NCBI RefSeq assembly: GCF_007859205.1
Contig: NZ_VOHP01000004.1
Location: forward strand, 1-64,000
Length of the DNA stretch: 64,000 nt
Reading direction: 5' to 3'
From: Streptococcus sp. sy004
GTDB lineage: Bacteria; Bacillota; Bacilli; Lactobacillales; Streptococcaceae
Part shown: positions 40,399 through 50,121 of the stretch, in pieces
Layout: each line of letters begins with the position of its first letter
How positions within the stretch are numbered: position 1 is the stretch's first letter
Position numbers and translations under genes: made by a program
The notes under the pieces: model-generated
Databases searched by the model: none
What the model saw: the letters and a program-made list of their open reading frames with translations, nothing else
What the model was told of the DNA's origin: nothing

Positions 40399-40427
40399 AG
40401 TATAACCTATCCTAATTTTTTTTGCAA
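40399..40427 (-). promoter_or_regulatory. Promoter of rplK-rplA
   Basis: TTGCAA (40427-40422), 17 bp, TATACT (40404-40399) on the minus strand, giving a leader of about 75 nt. Confidence 0.8.
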
Positions 40428-40432
40428 GAATT

Positions 40433-40963
40433 TTACTTGATTTTTTTAAAAAAATTACACTGAGCTTCTTTTTCAAGATTTAATAAATTCATTTTCTTGG
40501 TCAAACCTGCCACATAACCACCTAGTTTGCCATTACTGGCAATGACACGGTGGCAAGGAATAAGAATTAAAACTGGATTTTGCCGACAAGCATTGGCAAC
40601 AGCTCGTGCTTTTTTGATATCTCCTAATTGAAGAGCCAATTCTTTATAACTCACTGTTTCCCCATAAGGAATCACTGACAATAGCTGCCAGACTGTCTGC
40701 TGAAAACTTGTGCCAATCAAGGTCATTGACAGATTAAAGGACACGGACTTGCCAGCAAAATAAGCCTGCAAATCTATGATGACTTGCTCAATCACATCAT
40801 TTGTCCCCTCTTCAATAATAGCACCTGTCTGCCGACAGATTTTTTTCAGTAAACTGGATTGGTTGGAACTATCACTGAAAGTCAAGGTGTATAGAGACTT
40901 GTCATCAGCAATAATAAGGAGCTGACCCAGGGGGCTTGGAATTGTTTTTTTCTTTAATTTCAC
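40433..40963 (-). CDS. ogt: Methylated-DNA--[protein]-cysteine S-methyltransferase
   Basis: Suicidal repair protein for O6-methylguanine. About 176 residues. The active-site IPCHRVI motif with acceptor Cys is near residue 138, followed by GKLGGYVAG. Start is taken as GTG 40963 because TGCTATAAT ends only 6 bp upstream, so the mRNA may begin on this codon; the upstream TTG at 41005 would lie before the promoter. Basic Lys-rich C-terminus. Divergent from the DUF3397 gene. Confidence 0.9.
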   Translation of the reverse strand: MKLKKKTIPSPLGQLLIIADDKSLYTLTFSDSSNQSSLLKKICRQTGAIIEEGTNDVIEQVIIDLQAYFAGKSVSFNLSMTLIGTSFQQTVWQLLSVIPYGETVSYKELALQLGDIKKARAVANACRQNPVLILIPCHRVIASNGKLGGYVAGLTKKMNLLNLEKEAQCNFFKKIK

Positions 40964-40969
40964 CTCTTT

Positions 40970-40978
40970 ATTATAGCA
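40970..40978 (-). promoter_or_regulatory. Extended -10 promoter of ogt
   Basis: Minus-strand TGCTATAAT (40978-40970) with AAAGAG and then the GTG start codon: expected transcription start falls on the GTG, a leaderless arrangement. Confidence 0.65.
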
Positions 40979-41019
40979 TTTGCATTTACAATTTCGCTTT
41001 TTCAAGCTACAATAAGGAT

Positions 41020-41376
41020 ATGATGATTTATAAAATTGTGGCTACAGCTCTCTTTGTTTTAATTCCATTAGTATCTTTCCTAATCACTAAATTTTGTCAA
41101 CTACATAGACTGGGGCTGAAATTTCCTGATTTAGCTTTCCCAGCTCTCTCAGTTGCTGCTTTTTTTCTCTCTAAACAATTTTTTCTCCATTCTCTGTTAC
41201 CCCATTATTTGATTTTATTATCCTTGTTGGCTATCTTTGTGAGCTTTTGGCTCTTAAACAAACAGCCCAACTATTTTTCTTACAAGGCTTTTTTCAAACT
41301 TTTTTGGCGAACTGGTTTTCTGGTCACTTTAGTTTTTTACTTGGGCATGTTGGTAATGATTTTTCTTTTAAAATAA
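41020..41376 (+). CDS. DUF3397 family membrane protein
   Basis: 118 residues, four predicted membrane helices (about 4-24, 35-52, 60-80, 95-117) with a conserved GLKFPDLAFP loop. AAGG box and two adjacent ATG codons (41020 and 41023). Streptococcal DUF3397, function unknown. Divergent from ogt. Confidence 0.85.
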   Translation: MMIYKIVATALFVLIPLVSFLITKFCQLHRLGLKFPDLAFPALSVAAFFLSKQFFLHSLLPHYLILLSLLAIFVSFWLLNKQPNYFSYKAFFKLFWRTGFLVTLVFYLGMLVMIFLLK

Positions 41377-41402
41377 GGTTGAAACAATGTTGTTTCAACC
41401 TT
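41375..41402 (+). terminator. Bidirectional terminator between DUF3397 gene and ftsK
   Basis: AAGGTTGAAACAA and TTGTTTCAACCTT form a perfect 13-bp stem at the stop codons of the two convergent genes. Confidence 0.92.
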
Positions 41403-41409
41403 ATTTATT

Positions 41410-43686
41410 TTAACTTTGTAAAACTTTACGAGGTTTCGTGCCTTCGGCTGGACCAATAATACCAGCTTCTTCCAATTCTTCCATCAGACGAGTAGCACGG
41501 TTAAAGCCAACAGACAAGCGACGTTGAAGCATTGAAGCACTTGCCTTTTGCGTTTCAATAACAAGACGCTTGGCCTCTTCAAACAAGGGATCACCTTGCC
41601 CAGAAGACGATCCACTCATCTCATCTTCTGACACCTCACCCGGATCAAAATTCTCGTCATAATCTGCCCTTGCCTGAGATTTAATATAGTTGACAATACG
41701 TTCGACATCATCATCTGAAATAAAAGAACCTTGCAGGCGAACTGGATGGTTTTCATCAATGGGCTTAAAAAGCATATCTCCTCGTCCTAAAAGTTTTTCC
41801 GCACCATTTTCATCTAAAATCGTACGACTATCTGTCCCACTAGACACAGCAAAGGCAACTCGCGATGGGACATTAGCCTTAATCAAACCACTGATTACAT
41901 CAACCGATGGGCGTTGGGTTGCCAAAATCATGTGAATACCAGCGGCACGCGCTTTTTGACCCAAACGAATAATAGCATCTTCAACTTCCTTACTAGCCAC
42001 CATCATTAAGTCTGCCAATTCATCAACAATGACCACCAAAAGTGGCAAGGGAATATATTTTTGATCAGATTGAGCATTGTAAGCCTCAATTTTACTATTA
42101 TAGGTTTCCAAGTTGCGAACACCTAGCTGACTGAACAACTCATAACGATGTTCCATTTCAGCCACAATCTTCTGCAAGGCCTTGCTCGCTTTTCGAGGAT
42201 TAGTTACAACAGGAATTAAAAGGTGGGGAATGTCATTATAAACAGATAATTCTACCATTTTAGGATCAATCATCATGAACTTAACTTGATCTGGTCTTGC
42301 CTTCATCAAGATGCTGGAAATAATACCATTAACTGCAACTGACTTACCAGAACCTGTAGATCCTGCCACTAGGAGATGGGGCATGCGAGCCAAATCAAAA
42401 CTCCTTGCGGTTCCATTGACTGCTTTACCCAAGGGAACTTCCAAGAGTTTTTTGGGATCGGTTTTTGATTGTTCCCACAACTCACGGAACGACACGGTGG
42501 CAATCTCTGAGTTAGGCACTTCGATACCGACCAAGGACTTCCCTGGAATAGGAGCCTCAATGCGCACATCTTTGGCAGCTAGTGCTAAAGCTAAATCATC
42601 CGCCAAATTGGCAATACGATTCACTCGAACCCCTACGGCTGGTTTGATTTCATACTTGGTTACAGAAGGCCCAATCTCTGCTCGCTCCACTACAACTTTT
42701 ATGCCAAAACTGGCAAAGGTTTCTTCCAAAATCTTGATATTATCTCGAACCAATTTTTTTTCACGATTTTGATTTTTGGGTTTATCAGGCGCAAACAAAT
42801 CTAGATTAGGGAGTTGATAAAATAAGTTTTCCTTGGTCGTAAAAGCAAAATCTCTCTCATCATCAACTATCGATTCTGCTAACCATTCCTCGTCATAAAC
42901 TGGTTCTTCTTGCCAAAGACTATCGTCTTCATACGAGATAATTTCAGCTTCTGACATAACACTCTGAGGTTCAAGAATTTCTCCGGTTTCAAAAACGACT
43001 TGTTTTTCTGCTATCTTTTCAGCCAAAAGACTAGCTTGAGCTTGTCGTTTTTCCTCACGCTCCAAAAAACGTTCTTGCTTTCTCAATTCATGAGCAGCCT
43101 GCCATTTAGCCCATCTGACTTTAAAGCCATTAATGAGATCCAACAATTCCCAAGGACTCATCAAAAACAAGCCTAACAGGATAAATAAACCACCAATCAA
43201 AAAGGCACCAATATTGGAAAATAGAAAGGCTACAGGCTTGTAAATCAAGGCACCCAATAAACCACCACCAACAAATTGTTTGGTCTGAAACGTTAGCAAA
43301 TCACTGGTTAAACGGTCAAAGGTTCCCGCAAAGACATCTTGTCGAGCCAAATTCGTTAGACTAAAAAGATAAGCATGCCATTCCAATAACAAGCCAATGA
43401 AAAAAATCAAGCTACCACTTATTAAGCCTGTCATTTGTTTCAACCATTTGATGCCGAATAAATAAATTAGCAAGGCAAACATGACTGGATAAGCCAAGCT
43501 CCCGACGACAAAACGGATGAGATTATAGGTGGTCACGCCAAAACGACCTAGCTGAAAAATCGCAAAAAAGAAAATAAAAGCTGTTAATAATGCCGTTAAT
43601 AAACGTCTAATGGCTGCTTGGCGTTCCAAATCAGCCTTAGTTGGACGACGTGTTCGTCCTTTTTTTTGTTTCTTTGATTTTGTCAT
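41410..43686 (-). CDS. ftsK: DNA translocase FtsK/SpoIIIE
   Basis: 758 residues. Basic N-terminus, four membrane helices (about 28-190), a charged linker (200-290), then the motor domain: Walker [14 protein letters not shown] near residue 442 and Walker [14 protein letters not shown] near 548. The C-terminal gamma winged helix ([29 protein letters not shown]) recognises polar chromosome sequences. Moves DNA out of the closing septum. Ribosome site is weak. Confidence 0.97.
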   Translation of the reverse strand: MTKSKKQKKGRTRRPTKADLERQAAIRRLLTALLTAFIFFFAIFQLGRFGVTTYNLIRFVVGSLAYPVMFALLIYLFGIKWLKQMTGLISGSLIFFIGLLLEWHAYLFSLTNLARQDVFAGTFDRLTSDLLTFQTKQFVGGGLLGALIYKPVAFLFSNIGAFLIGGLFILLGLFLMSPWELLDLINGFKVRWAKWQAAHELRKQERFLEREEKRQAQASLLAEKIAEKQVVFETGEILEPQSVMSEAEIISYEDDSLWQEEPVYDEEWLAESIVDDERDFAFTTKENLFYQLPNLDLFAPDKPKNQNREKKLVRDNIKILEETFASFGIKVVVERAEIGPSVTKYEIKPAVGVRVNRIANLADDLALALAAKDVRIEAPIPGKSLVGIEVPNSEIATVSFRELWEQSKTDPKKLLEVPLGKAVNGTARSFDLARMPHLLVAGSTGSGKSVAVNGIISSILMKARPDQVKFMMIDPKMVELSVYNDIPHLLIPVVTNPRKASKALQKIVAEMEHRYELFSQLGVRNLETYNSKIEAYNAQSDQKYIPLPLLVVIVDELADLMMVASKEVEDAIIRLGQKARAAGIHMILATQRPSVDVISGLIKANVPSRVAFAVSSGTDSRTILDENGAEKLLGRGDMLFKPIDENHPVRLQGSFISDDDVERIVNYIKSQARADYDENFDPGEVSEDEMSGSSSGQGDPLFEEAKRLVIETQKASASMLQRRLSVGFNRATRLMEELEEAGIIGPAEGTKPRKVLQS

Positions 43687-43710
43687 CGTTTTATTTATCG
43701 TCTATCTATA

Positions 43711-43741
43711 AAAATGACATCACCATTACTGATGTCATTTT
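43711..43741 (-). other. 12-bp perfect hairpin upstream of ftsK
   Basis: AAAATGACATCA and TGATGTCATTTT around a 7-nt loop, 25 bp upstream of the ftsK ATG. A TTTAGA/TAAAAT promoter-like pair on the minus strand overlaps it (-10 at 43742-43737). Could be a terminator-like attenuator or an mRNA 5' stabiliser. The rest of the 43687-43935 gap is AT-rich with no ORF. Confidence 0.5.
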
Positions 43742-43881
43742 ACCAATAAACTATTCCCCTCTAAAGAGTCGTCCCTTCTTTTCTGTTGACTATTATTTTA
43801 ATATATTTATAACAATAAATCAAAAGATGTTTGATATTCGTCAAGTTTACTCATCAAAGTGAGAAACTTTTTCTGTCATTA

Positions 43882-43890
43882 TGCTATAAT
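43882..43890 (+). promoter_or_regulatory. Extended -10 promoter of the cyclophilin gene
   Basis: TGCTATAAT at 43882-43890, 45 bp before the ATG; no good -35. Confidence 0.6.
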
Positions 43891-43935
43891 AAAGATTACT
43901 CAACTATCTATACCCTAAAAGAAAGAAGGAATTCT

Positions 43936-44706
43936 ATGAAAAAAAGCTTTACCCTACTCTCTCTTTTTGTTAGTATTTTTGCTTTATCCGCTTGCACTAG
44001 CTTGGATCGTGCTATTAAGGGAGATGACTATATTGCATCAAGTCAAGCACAAAAAGAAGCTGAAGAACGTCTAACTGTATTAAATAAGGCTGATTTCCCA
44101 CAACTTTCCGATCAAGTTGGAGAAAATGAAGCCCAGATAAAATTGGTAACTTCTGCTGGTGACATCACCATCAAATTATTCCCAGAATATGCCCCTTTGG
44201 CCGTTGAAAATTTCCTTACCCACGCCAAGTCAGGCTATTACAATGGCTTGACCTTCCATCGTGTTATCAATAACTTTATGATTCAGTCAGGAGATCCAGA
44301 AGGAAATGGAACAGGGGGACAATCCATTTGGAATGGTAAGGATAGTTCTATCGATGCAGGAAATGGATTTGTCAACGAAGTGTCTGACTATCTTTACAAT
44401 ATCCGTGGAGCACTTGCCATGGCTAATGCTGGACCAGATACTAATGGCAGTCAATTTTACATTGTCCAAAACAAAGATAATGTTACCAACCAACTCAACA
44501 ATCAACTCTATCCTGAAAAAATCATACAAGCCTATCAAAACGGTGGTTATCCACAAGGAGATGGTAATTACACTGTATTTGGTCAAGTCACAGCAGGCAT
44601 GGATGTGGTTGATAAAATTGCCCAAACCAAGGTGGATAGTCAAGATAAGCCAAAAGAAGACATTATCATCAAGGAGATTCAAATCCTCAAAGAAGCAAAA
44701 AAATAG
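43936..44706 (+). CDS. Lipoprotein peptidyl-prolyl isomerase, cyclophilin type (SlrA-like)
   Basis: 256 residues from ATG 43936 (GAAGGAA box). Signal peptide with lipobox LSAC; Cys21 becomes the lipidated N-terminus, so it is membrane-anchored outside. Cyclophilin core with TFHRVINNFMIQSGDPEGNGTGG near residue 100 and ALAMANAGPDTNGSQF near 160. Folding helper for exported proteins; orthologous to pneumococcal SlrA by layout, inferred. Confidence 0.93.
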   Translation: MKKSFTLLSLFVSIFALSACTSLDRAIKGDDYIASSQAQKEAEERLTVLNKADFPQLSDQVGENEAQIKLVTSAGDITIKLFPEYAPLAVENFLTHAKSGYYNGLTFHRVINNFMIQSGDPEGNGTGGQSIWNGKDSSIDAGNGFVNEVSDYLYNIRGALAMANAGPDTNGSQFYIVQNKDNVTNQLNNQLYPEKIIQAYQNGGYPQGDGNYTVFGQVTAGMDVVDKIAQTKVDSQDKPKEDIIIKEIQILKEAKK

Positions 44707-44730
44707 ACTAAGCATCAGCCTAGTCTATTT
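44701..44730 (+). terminator. Bidirectional terminator between cyclophilin and ZIP genes
   Basis: AAATAGACTA and TAGTCTATTT form the stem, spanning the stop codon of the cyclophilin gene. Confidence 0.8.
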
Positions 44731-44732
44731 CC

Positions 44733-45560
44733 TTATCCAAGAGCTACATCTAAAATCATCATAATGGCAAAGCCAAGCATCAAACCCAAGGTTGCCGAAT
44801 CAGTATAACCATGCGTTTGGGATTCTGGAATCAATTCTTCCACAACCACAAAAATCATGGCTCCTGCCGCAAAAGATAGGGCATAGGGCAAGACTGGGGT
44901 CATATAGATGACAGCCGCAGCACCAATCAAGGCAGCAATAGGTTCAACCACAGCCGACATGGCACCCCAAAAAAATGCTGTTTTTCTCGATTTGCCATCT
45001 GTTCTGATTGGGATAGCTAAGGCTGCACCTTCTGGGATATTTTGTAAACCAATCCCCATAGCCAGACCTACAGCTCCAATAAAAGCAGCAGGTGACGGAT
45101 TATTTGCCAAGGCACCGAAGGTTACTCCTACCGCCAAACCTTCTGGAATATTATGAATGGTAATGGCTAGAAAAAGTAAAGTAATTTTTGAAAGTTTTTT
45201 ACGTTCTTTTTCAGCACCACCTTCTGCCTGATCCACTTCATTCCCCAAATGCAAATGTGGTACCAAAAAATCGACCAGACGCATAAAAAATCCTCCACCC
45301 AAAAAACCAACAGCAGCAGGTATCCACGACCACCTGCCATACAGAGCATCGGCATATTCAATAGATGGGGCTAGAAGTGACCAAAATGAAGCAGCAATCA
45401 TGACACCTGCCGCAAAACCAAGCATGGTATCCAATAATTTTCGACTAATATCCTTAAATAAAAAGACCATGCCTGCCCCTATAATGGTACAAAGCCATGT
45501 AAACATGCCACCCAAAAAACCTTGCCATACCACTGACAATTCTGTAAACCAAGTAAACAT
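44733..45560 (-). CDS. ZIP-family metal transporter
   Basis: 275 residues with about eight membrane helices. Transport motifs HNIPEGLAVGV (near residue 137) and GLQNIPEGAALAIP (near 173) supply the metal-coordinating His/Asn/Glu. The loop near residue 105 (HLHLGNEVDQAEGG) is His/Glu-rich, typical of the GufA branch. Probably imports Zn2+ or another divalent cation. Own extended -10 (TATAAT at 45619-45614). Confidence 0.9.
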   Translation of the reverse strand: MFTWFTELSVVWQGFLGGMFTWLCTIIGAGMVFLFKDISRKLLDTMLGFAAGVMIAASFWSLLAPSIEYADALYGRWSWIPAAVGFLGGGFFMRLVDFLVPHLHLGNEVDQAEGGAEKERKKLSKITLLFLAITIHNIPEGLAVGVTFGALANNPSPAAFIGAVGLAMGIGLQNIPEGAALAIPIRTDGKSRKTAFFWGAMSAVVEPIAALIGAAAVIYMTPVLPYALSFAAGAMIFVVVEELIPESQTHGYTDSATLGLMLGFAIMMILDVALG

Positions 45561-45613
45561 TTCTATTATCCTTTCTATTCTAAACCAAACATTTTTGCAA
45601 ACGTTTTATAGTC

Positions 45614-45622
45614 ATTATAGCA
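45614..45622 (-). promoter_or_regulatory. Promoter of the ZIP transporter gene
   Basis: Minus-strand TGCTATAAT (45622-45614), 54 bp before the ATG. Just downstream lies TTGCAAACGTTTTA (plus strand, 45596-45609), a 13-of-15 match to a CcpA cre box. Confidence 0.5.
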
Positions 45623-45709
45623 TAATAACTCAAAAACTTTAAGCAAACTTTTGGACTTTTAGTCTTTTTTATGATTTAATAGAAGTAAATGAAAAAAGAG
45701 GTAATATAA

Positions 45710-45901
45710 ATGAAACCACAAGAACTTTTAGAACAACTCAAAGACATGATTGCTAAAAAAGATTTTTCAGCAGCTCAAGACTTTATCAATGAAAACAAAG
45801 ACAACCTAGGTGAGTACTTCGAGCAAGCTAAAGCTCTTGTTAGCGGTGGCGAAGGTGTTAACGGTATCCTTGACAAAGTTAAAGGACTTTTCGGTAAATA
45901 A
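45710..45901 (+). CDS. Small acidic helical protein of unknown function
   Basis: 63 residues; two or three predicted amphipathic helices (KPQELLEQLKDMIAKKDFSAAQ...) and a C-terminal glycine-rich hinge then KVKGLFGK. Well-formed AGAGGT box, a TGATTTAAT extended -10 upstream and a strong terminator argue that it is expressed. Family not recognised. Confidence 0.82.
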   Translation: MKPQELLEQLKDMIAKKDFSAAQDFINENKDNLGEYFEQAKALVSGGEGVNGILDKVKGLFGK

Positions 45902-45904
45902 AAC

Positions 45905-45929
45905 AAATGAGTTGCTAAGCAACTCATTT
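45905..45929 (+). terminator. Terminator of the 63-residue protein gene
   Basis: AAATGAGTTGC, TAA, GCAACTCATTT: perfect 11-bp stem and a T-tract, 3 bp after the stop. Confidence 0.92.
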
Positions 45930-45979
45930 TTTATATCCTTGATTAAGTGACGTGTTAGTAGAGTAAACGCATCTTTTAT

Positions 45980-47152
45980 TTACCATTTTAAATTGACTAA
46001 ACGATTCATTTCCTTATAGGCTTGATCAACTTTTTGTCGCATGCTTTGATCTAATTGGTCACGATAGCGACCGCCCTTAATAAAATCTTCTAGAACCATG
46101 ACACGATAGTCAAAGTATTCATAGCCTTCTTCACCATAAATTCCCTTGCCCCAAGCCCAAACTAAGGTTGGATGAGCCTTGACTGTTTTCACGATGGTTT
46201 CATCATCTGTCTTTTCAAAGGTCACATCCATCAAAAGCCCACGTTCCGTCCATTTGTTGCCCAACTGCTCATAGGTTTGATTGGAGATAAAATTCCCCAT
46301 AGAATAGATGATAAATTTCTTTTGACCATCTTTTTCAATGGTTTCTGCTGGCTCTGCCACATGGGGATGGCCTCCAAAGACCACATCTGCTCCCCAATCT
46401 ATCATCTTACGATAAAGTCGTGTTTGTTCTGCCGTAGGCTTCAAAGCATATTCCTCTCCCATTTGAGGCATAATGACCGTTACATCAGCCTCTTTTTCGG
46501 CTTTTTCAATATCAGCCTTCATCTTTTTTTCATCTAAATCTGACAAGTGTTTTTCATATTCTTCCTTAATCAGATTAGCCTCCATCCCATTATAACCATA
46601 AGCATAGCCCAAAATAGCAATTTTGATACCATTGACGTCTTTTATCAAGATATTTTCCTTGGCACGATCTTTAGTATAAACCCCAATGCTGTCAATCCCT
46701 TCTTGCTTAAAGGTTTGCACCGTTTCAATAGCACCATCCAACTGAGAATCTAAAATGTGATTATGTGCTAGATCCACCACATCATAGCCGACTTTTTTCA
46801 TCGTTTTTGCAATTTCTGGCGGGGCATTAAACAAGGGATAGCCAGCCAAGGGATAATTTGAGCTGATTGTGCCTTCAAAATCACCCAAGGCTAAATCAGC
46901 ATCACTAATCCAGTCCTTGACATAGGTAAAGTAATCATCAAAATCATAAGTGCCATCTGGCTGACGAACACTGGTATAAAGAACATTATGAAGCAAAATA
47001 TCCCCATTAGCCACAATTCGTGCCGTCTGAGTCGTTGAATTAGTTTGATTACTCTCTTTTTTTGGTACAAAAATACTGGCTAGCATGGCCATGATACCCA
47101 TAGCCAAAATTCCAAAATAAAGTAAAACAGTCACATTATCACGTTTTTTCAT
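45980..47152 (-). CDS. CapA/PgsA-family metallophosphatase-like membrane protein
   Basis: 390 residues from the second of two adjacent ATGs (47152, 6 bp after AAGGAG). One N-terminal membrane anchor (about residues 9-30), then the PGA_cap domain: ARIVANGDILLHN, GDFEGTIS, LAHNHILD, GGHPHVAEP. In bacilli the homologue acts in poly-gamma-glutamate capsule making; no partner capB/capC here, so a general envelope role is more likely. Confidence 0.88.
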   Translation of the reverse strand: MKKRDNVTVLLYFGILAMGIMAMLASIFVPKKESNQTNSTTQTARIVANGDILLHNVLYTSVRQPDGTYDFDDYFTYVKDWISDADLALGDFEGTISSNYPLAGYPLFNAPPEIAKTMKKVGYDVVDLAHNHILDSQLDGAIETVQTFKQEGIDSIGVYTKDRAKENILIKDVNGIKIAILGYAYGYNGMEANLIKEEYEKHLSDLDEKKMKADIEKAEKEADVTVIMPQMGEEYALKPTAEQTRLYRKMIDWGADVVFGGHPHVAEPAETIEKDGQKKFIIYSMGNFISNQTYEQLGNKWTERGLLMDVTFEKTDDETIVKTVKAHPTLVWAWGKGIYGEEGYEYFDYRVMVLEDFIKGGRYRDQLDQSMRQKVDQAYKEMNRLVNLKW

Positions 47153-47230
47153 CATCGTCTCCTTGTCACTAACTTTATTGTACCATCTTTTATCAGAAAA
47201 TAAAACGCTTTCTAAACACTAACGATAAAA

Positions 47231-47258
47231 AGAGGTTAAGACAATTTGCCTAACCTCT
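47231..47258 (-). terminator. Terminator of fruR-fruK-fruA
   Basis: AGAGGTTA and TAACCTCT stem with 12-nt loop, TTTTTATCG on the minus strand, 5 bp past the fruA stop. Confidence 0.82.
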
Positions 47259-47263
47259 AAATA

Positions 47264-49213
47264 TTATGCTTTTTTACGAAGGGCACCAAATAGGATACCA
47301 GAAACAATTGCTCCGATAAGGACAAAGACAAGATAAAGTAGGGCATTACTTGTCAAAGCAATAACGAAGATACCACCGTGAGGCGCTAGCAATTTAATCC
47401 CAGCAAGACCAACTAAAGCTCCTGATAGGGCTGAACCGACCATAAAGCTTGGAATCGCACGAGCTGGGTCAGCTGCCGCAAATGGAATCGCACCTTCTGT
47501 AATGAATGATAGACCCATGATAATGTTCGTCAAACCTGACTCACGTTCTTCTTCAGTGAATTTATCTTTGAAAAGAAGGGTTGCCACAAAGACTGCCAAC
47601 GGTGGCACCATACCACCTGCCATAACGGCTGCCATGACAACTGAACCACCATTAGCAACAGATGCTGCCAAAGTACCTGTACCAAAGACATAAGCTGCCT
47701 TGTTGATTGGCCCACCCATGTCAATAGCCATCATGCCACCAACAACTAAGCCGATAAGAACTGCTGAGCTTCCTGATAGACCTTCAAGGAAATTATTCAA
47801 ACCAGTATTGATAGCAGCCATTGGAATATTGACAAATAACATTAAGAAACCTGTCAAGAAGACACCCAAAACGGGGAACAAAAGGATTGACTTGATGCCT
47901 TCAAGTGAGCGTGGCAATCCTGCCAAAAGTTTACGCAAGACAAGAATGACACCACCTGCCAAGAAACCACCAACTAGGGCACCAAGGAAACCTGACGATA
48001 CCCCTGCAAGTGCTAGTGTTTCTTCACCACCAGCTGCAAATGGAATTTTACCCCAAGCTAGACCGCTTGATGCAATCGCTCCTGCCACAAAACCTGATAC
48101 CAAACCTGGTTTTTCAGCGATTGAGTAAGCAATGTAACCTGCTAATAATGGCAACATGAAGCCAAAGGCTGCACCACCGATTTTCATAAAGACTGAGGCA
48201 AACTCATGGTAAGAACCTAAGCTACCAAGAGAATCTTGTGGGACACCTAGCATGTTATCCACCAAGAAGGCTAGGGCAATCATAATACCACCACCGATAA
48301 CGAATGGAAGCATTTGGCTAACACCACTCATCAAGTGTTTGTAGAAAGCACCACCCAAGCTTGTTGGTTGTTCTGATTTCACACTTGCTGTACCTGATTT
48401 GGCAGTATAAGTATCAGCTTGACCTGACAAGACTAGGTTGATTAACTCTTCTGATTTTTTAATACCGTCAGCAACTGGACGTGATACCAAAGGTTTGCCG
48501 TTAAAACGATCCATTTCAACAGCCTTGTCAGCCGCAATGATTACCCCCTTAGCACGAGCAATATCGTCAGCCGTCAATTTGTTACCAACACCCGACGCAC
48601 CATTTGTTTCAACTTTAATGCCTACACCCATTTCTGCTGCTTGTTTTTTAAGGGCTTCTTCTGCCATATAAGTGTGGGCAATCCCTGTCGTACACGCAGT
48701 AACTGCTACGATGAAGTCTTGATTTGTTGCTGAGCTTGCCACAACTTCTTCTGCTTTCTTGTCTTCTGCTTGGTTAAATACTGCTAATACTTGATCTGCT
48801 GTTGTCGCTTGACGTAATTGATCTGCAAAACCATCTTTTAAGAGGTATTGAGATAATTCAGCCAAGGCAGCCAAGTGAGTATCGTTTGCTCCTTCGGGAG
48901 CAGCAATCATGAAGAACAAATCAGTTGGTTGACCATCAAGAGCTTCATAATCAACTCCCTTAGCAGATTTGGCAAAAAGAACCGTTGCTTCTTTCACGGC
49001 TGCATTCTTGCTATGCGGCATAGCAATCCCATCACCCAAACCAGTTGACGTTTGCTCTTCACGTTTAACGATACCTGCCTTAAACGTGTCAAAGTCTGTT
49101 ACATAGCCCTTGTCAACCAAGTCTTTGACCATTTCATCAATGACAGCTTCCTTAGTCGTTGCTTGTAAATCAAGCATCATGACATCTTTTCTCAATAAAT
49201 CTTGAATTTTCAT
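47264..49213 (-). CDS. fruA: PTS fructose transporter, fused IIABC
   Basis: 649 residues. IIA domain 1-150 with phosphorylated His67 (MPHSK); IIB domain from about 165 with phospho-Cys174 (TACTTGIAHTYMAEEAL); IIC membrane domain from about 290 with the GGxI repeats. Imports fructose as fructose-1-phosphate, which FruK then uses. Overlaps fruK by 4 bp. Confidence 0.97.
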   Translation of the reverse strand: MKIQDLLRKDVMMLDLQATTKEAVIDEMVKDLVDKGYVTDFDTFKAGIVKREEQTSTGLGDGIAMPHSKNAAVKEATVLFAKSAKGVDYEALDGQPTDLFFMIAAPEGANDTHLAALAELSQYLLKDGFADQLRQATTADQVLAVFNQAEDKKAEEVVASSATNQDFIVAVTACTTGIAHTYMAEEALKKQAAEMGVGIKVETNGASGVGNKLTADDIARAKGVIIAADKAVEMDRFNGKPLVSRPVADGIKKSEELINLVLSGQADTYTAKSGTASVKSEQPTSLGGAFYKHLMSGVSQMLPFVIGGGIMIALAFLVDNMLGVPQDSLGSLGSYHEFASVFMKIGGAAFGFMLPLLAGYIAYSIAEKPGLVSGFVAGAIASSGLAWGKIPFAAGGEETLALAGVSSGFLGALVGGFLAGGVILVLRKLLAGLPRSLEGIKSILLFPVLGVFLTGFLMLFVNIPMAAINTGLNNFLEGLSGSSAVLIGLVVGGMMAIDMGGPINKAAYVFGTGTLAASVANGGSVVMAAVMAGGMVPPLAVFVATLLFKDKFTEEERESGLTNIIMGLSFITEGAIPFAAADPARAIPSFMVGSALSGALVGLAGIKLLAPHGGIFVIALTSNALLYLVFVLIGAIVSGILFGALRKKA

Positions 49214-50121
49214 AATTTTTCTACCTCCACTTTTTGATAAATCTCTTTAATAAACTCTAATTCTGCCAAATCATCTGAAAAAGCTGTCGCCGTTCCACAT
49301 GCCACGCCCCATTTCAGAGCTTCAACAGGATCATTTGATTTGACAAATTCGCCAGTAAAACCAGCCACCATAGAATCACCAGCACCAACAGAATTCTTTA
49401 CCTGTCCCTTGATTGGTTTAGCAAAGTAAGTTGCCTCTGGCGTCACTAACAAAGCACCGTCACCTGCCATAGAAACAATGACATGCTGAGCACCTTGGTC
49501 TAAAATTTTCTTAGCGTATGTTTCAACATCATCCAGACCAGATAGTTGAACCCCAAAAATCATCTCTAATTCATGGTTATTCGGTTTAACTAATAAGGGC
49601 TGATAAGCCAAGGAATCAAGGAGAGTCTGCCCTTCAAAATCACAAACCACCTGAGCTCCTGTCTGCTTGACTAAGGGAATGAGTTGCTTATAGACTTCAT
49701 TACCTAGATTGGCTGGTGCAGAACCAGCAAAAACAACCACATCATCGCTTGTCAACTGAGATAACTTTTCTTCCAAAGAAACTAATTGTTCCGAGCTGAT
49801 AACAGGACCTGCTCCGTTAATTTCAGTTTCTTTATCAGCCTTGACTTTGACATTGATACGAGTGTCTTGGTCAACCCAGACAAAATCCGTTTGAATTTTC
49901 TCAGACAAAAGTCCGTCTTCAACAAAGCGACCTGTGAAACCACCAATGAAACCTGTCGCCGTATTGTCAACACCTAAGCGTTTCAAGATGCGACTAACAT
50001 TGATTCCTTTTCCTCCAACAAATTTATCGTCACTAATCATGCGGTTCACACCACCTAATGCTAACTGTTCTAGACGAACGATAAAATCGATGGACGAGTT
50101 AAGTGTTACTGTATAAATCAT
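49210..50121 (-). CDS. fruK: 1-phosphofructokinase
   Basis: PfkB-family kinase making fructose-1,6-bisphosphate from fructose-1-phosphate. 303 residues. GGKGINVSRIL near residue 37 and the catalytic GAGDSMVAGF near 247 are present. Overlaps fruR and fruA by 4 bp each: tight operon. Confidence 0.97.
   Translation of the reverse strand: MIYTVTLNSSIDFIVRLEQLALGGVNRMISDDKFVGGKGINVSRILKRLGVDNTATGFIGGFTGRFVEDGLLSEKIQTDFVWVDQDTRINVKVKADKETEINGAGPVISSEQLVSLEEKLSQLTSDDVVVFAGSAPANLGNEVYKQLIPLVKQTGAQVVCDFEGQTLLDSLAYQPLLVKPNNHELEMIFGVQLSGLDDVETYAKKILDQGAQHVIVSMAGDGALLVTPEATYFAKPIKGQVKNSVGAGDSMVAGFTGEFVKSNDPVEALKWGVACGTATAFSDDLAELEFIKEIYQKVEVEKL

Noticed and set aside
45596-45609. Strong cre claim upstream of the ZIP gene
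   Set aside because: Two mismatches including the conserved CA end; kept only as a remark.
47700-48128. 142-codon plus-strand ORF in fruA
   Set aside because: Antisense to the strongly conserved IIC domain; no start signals.
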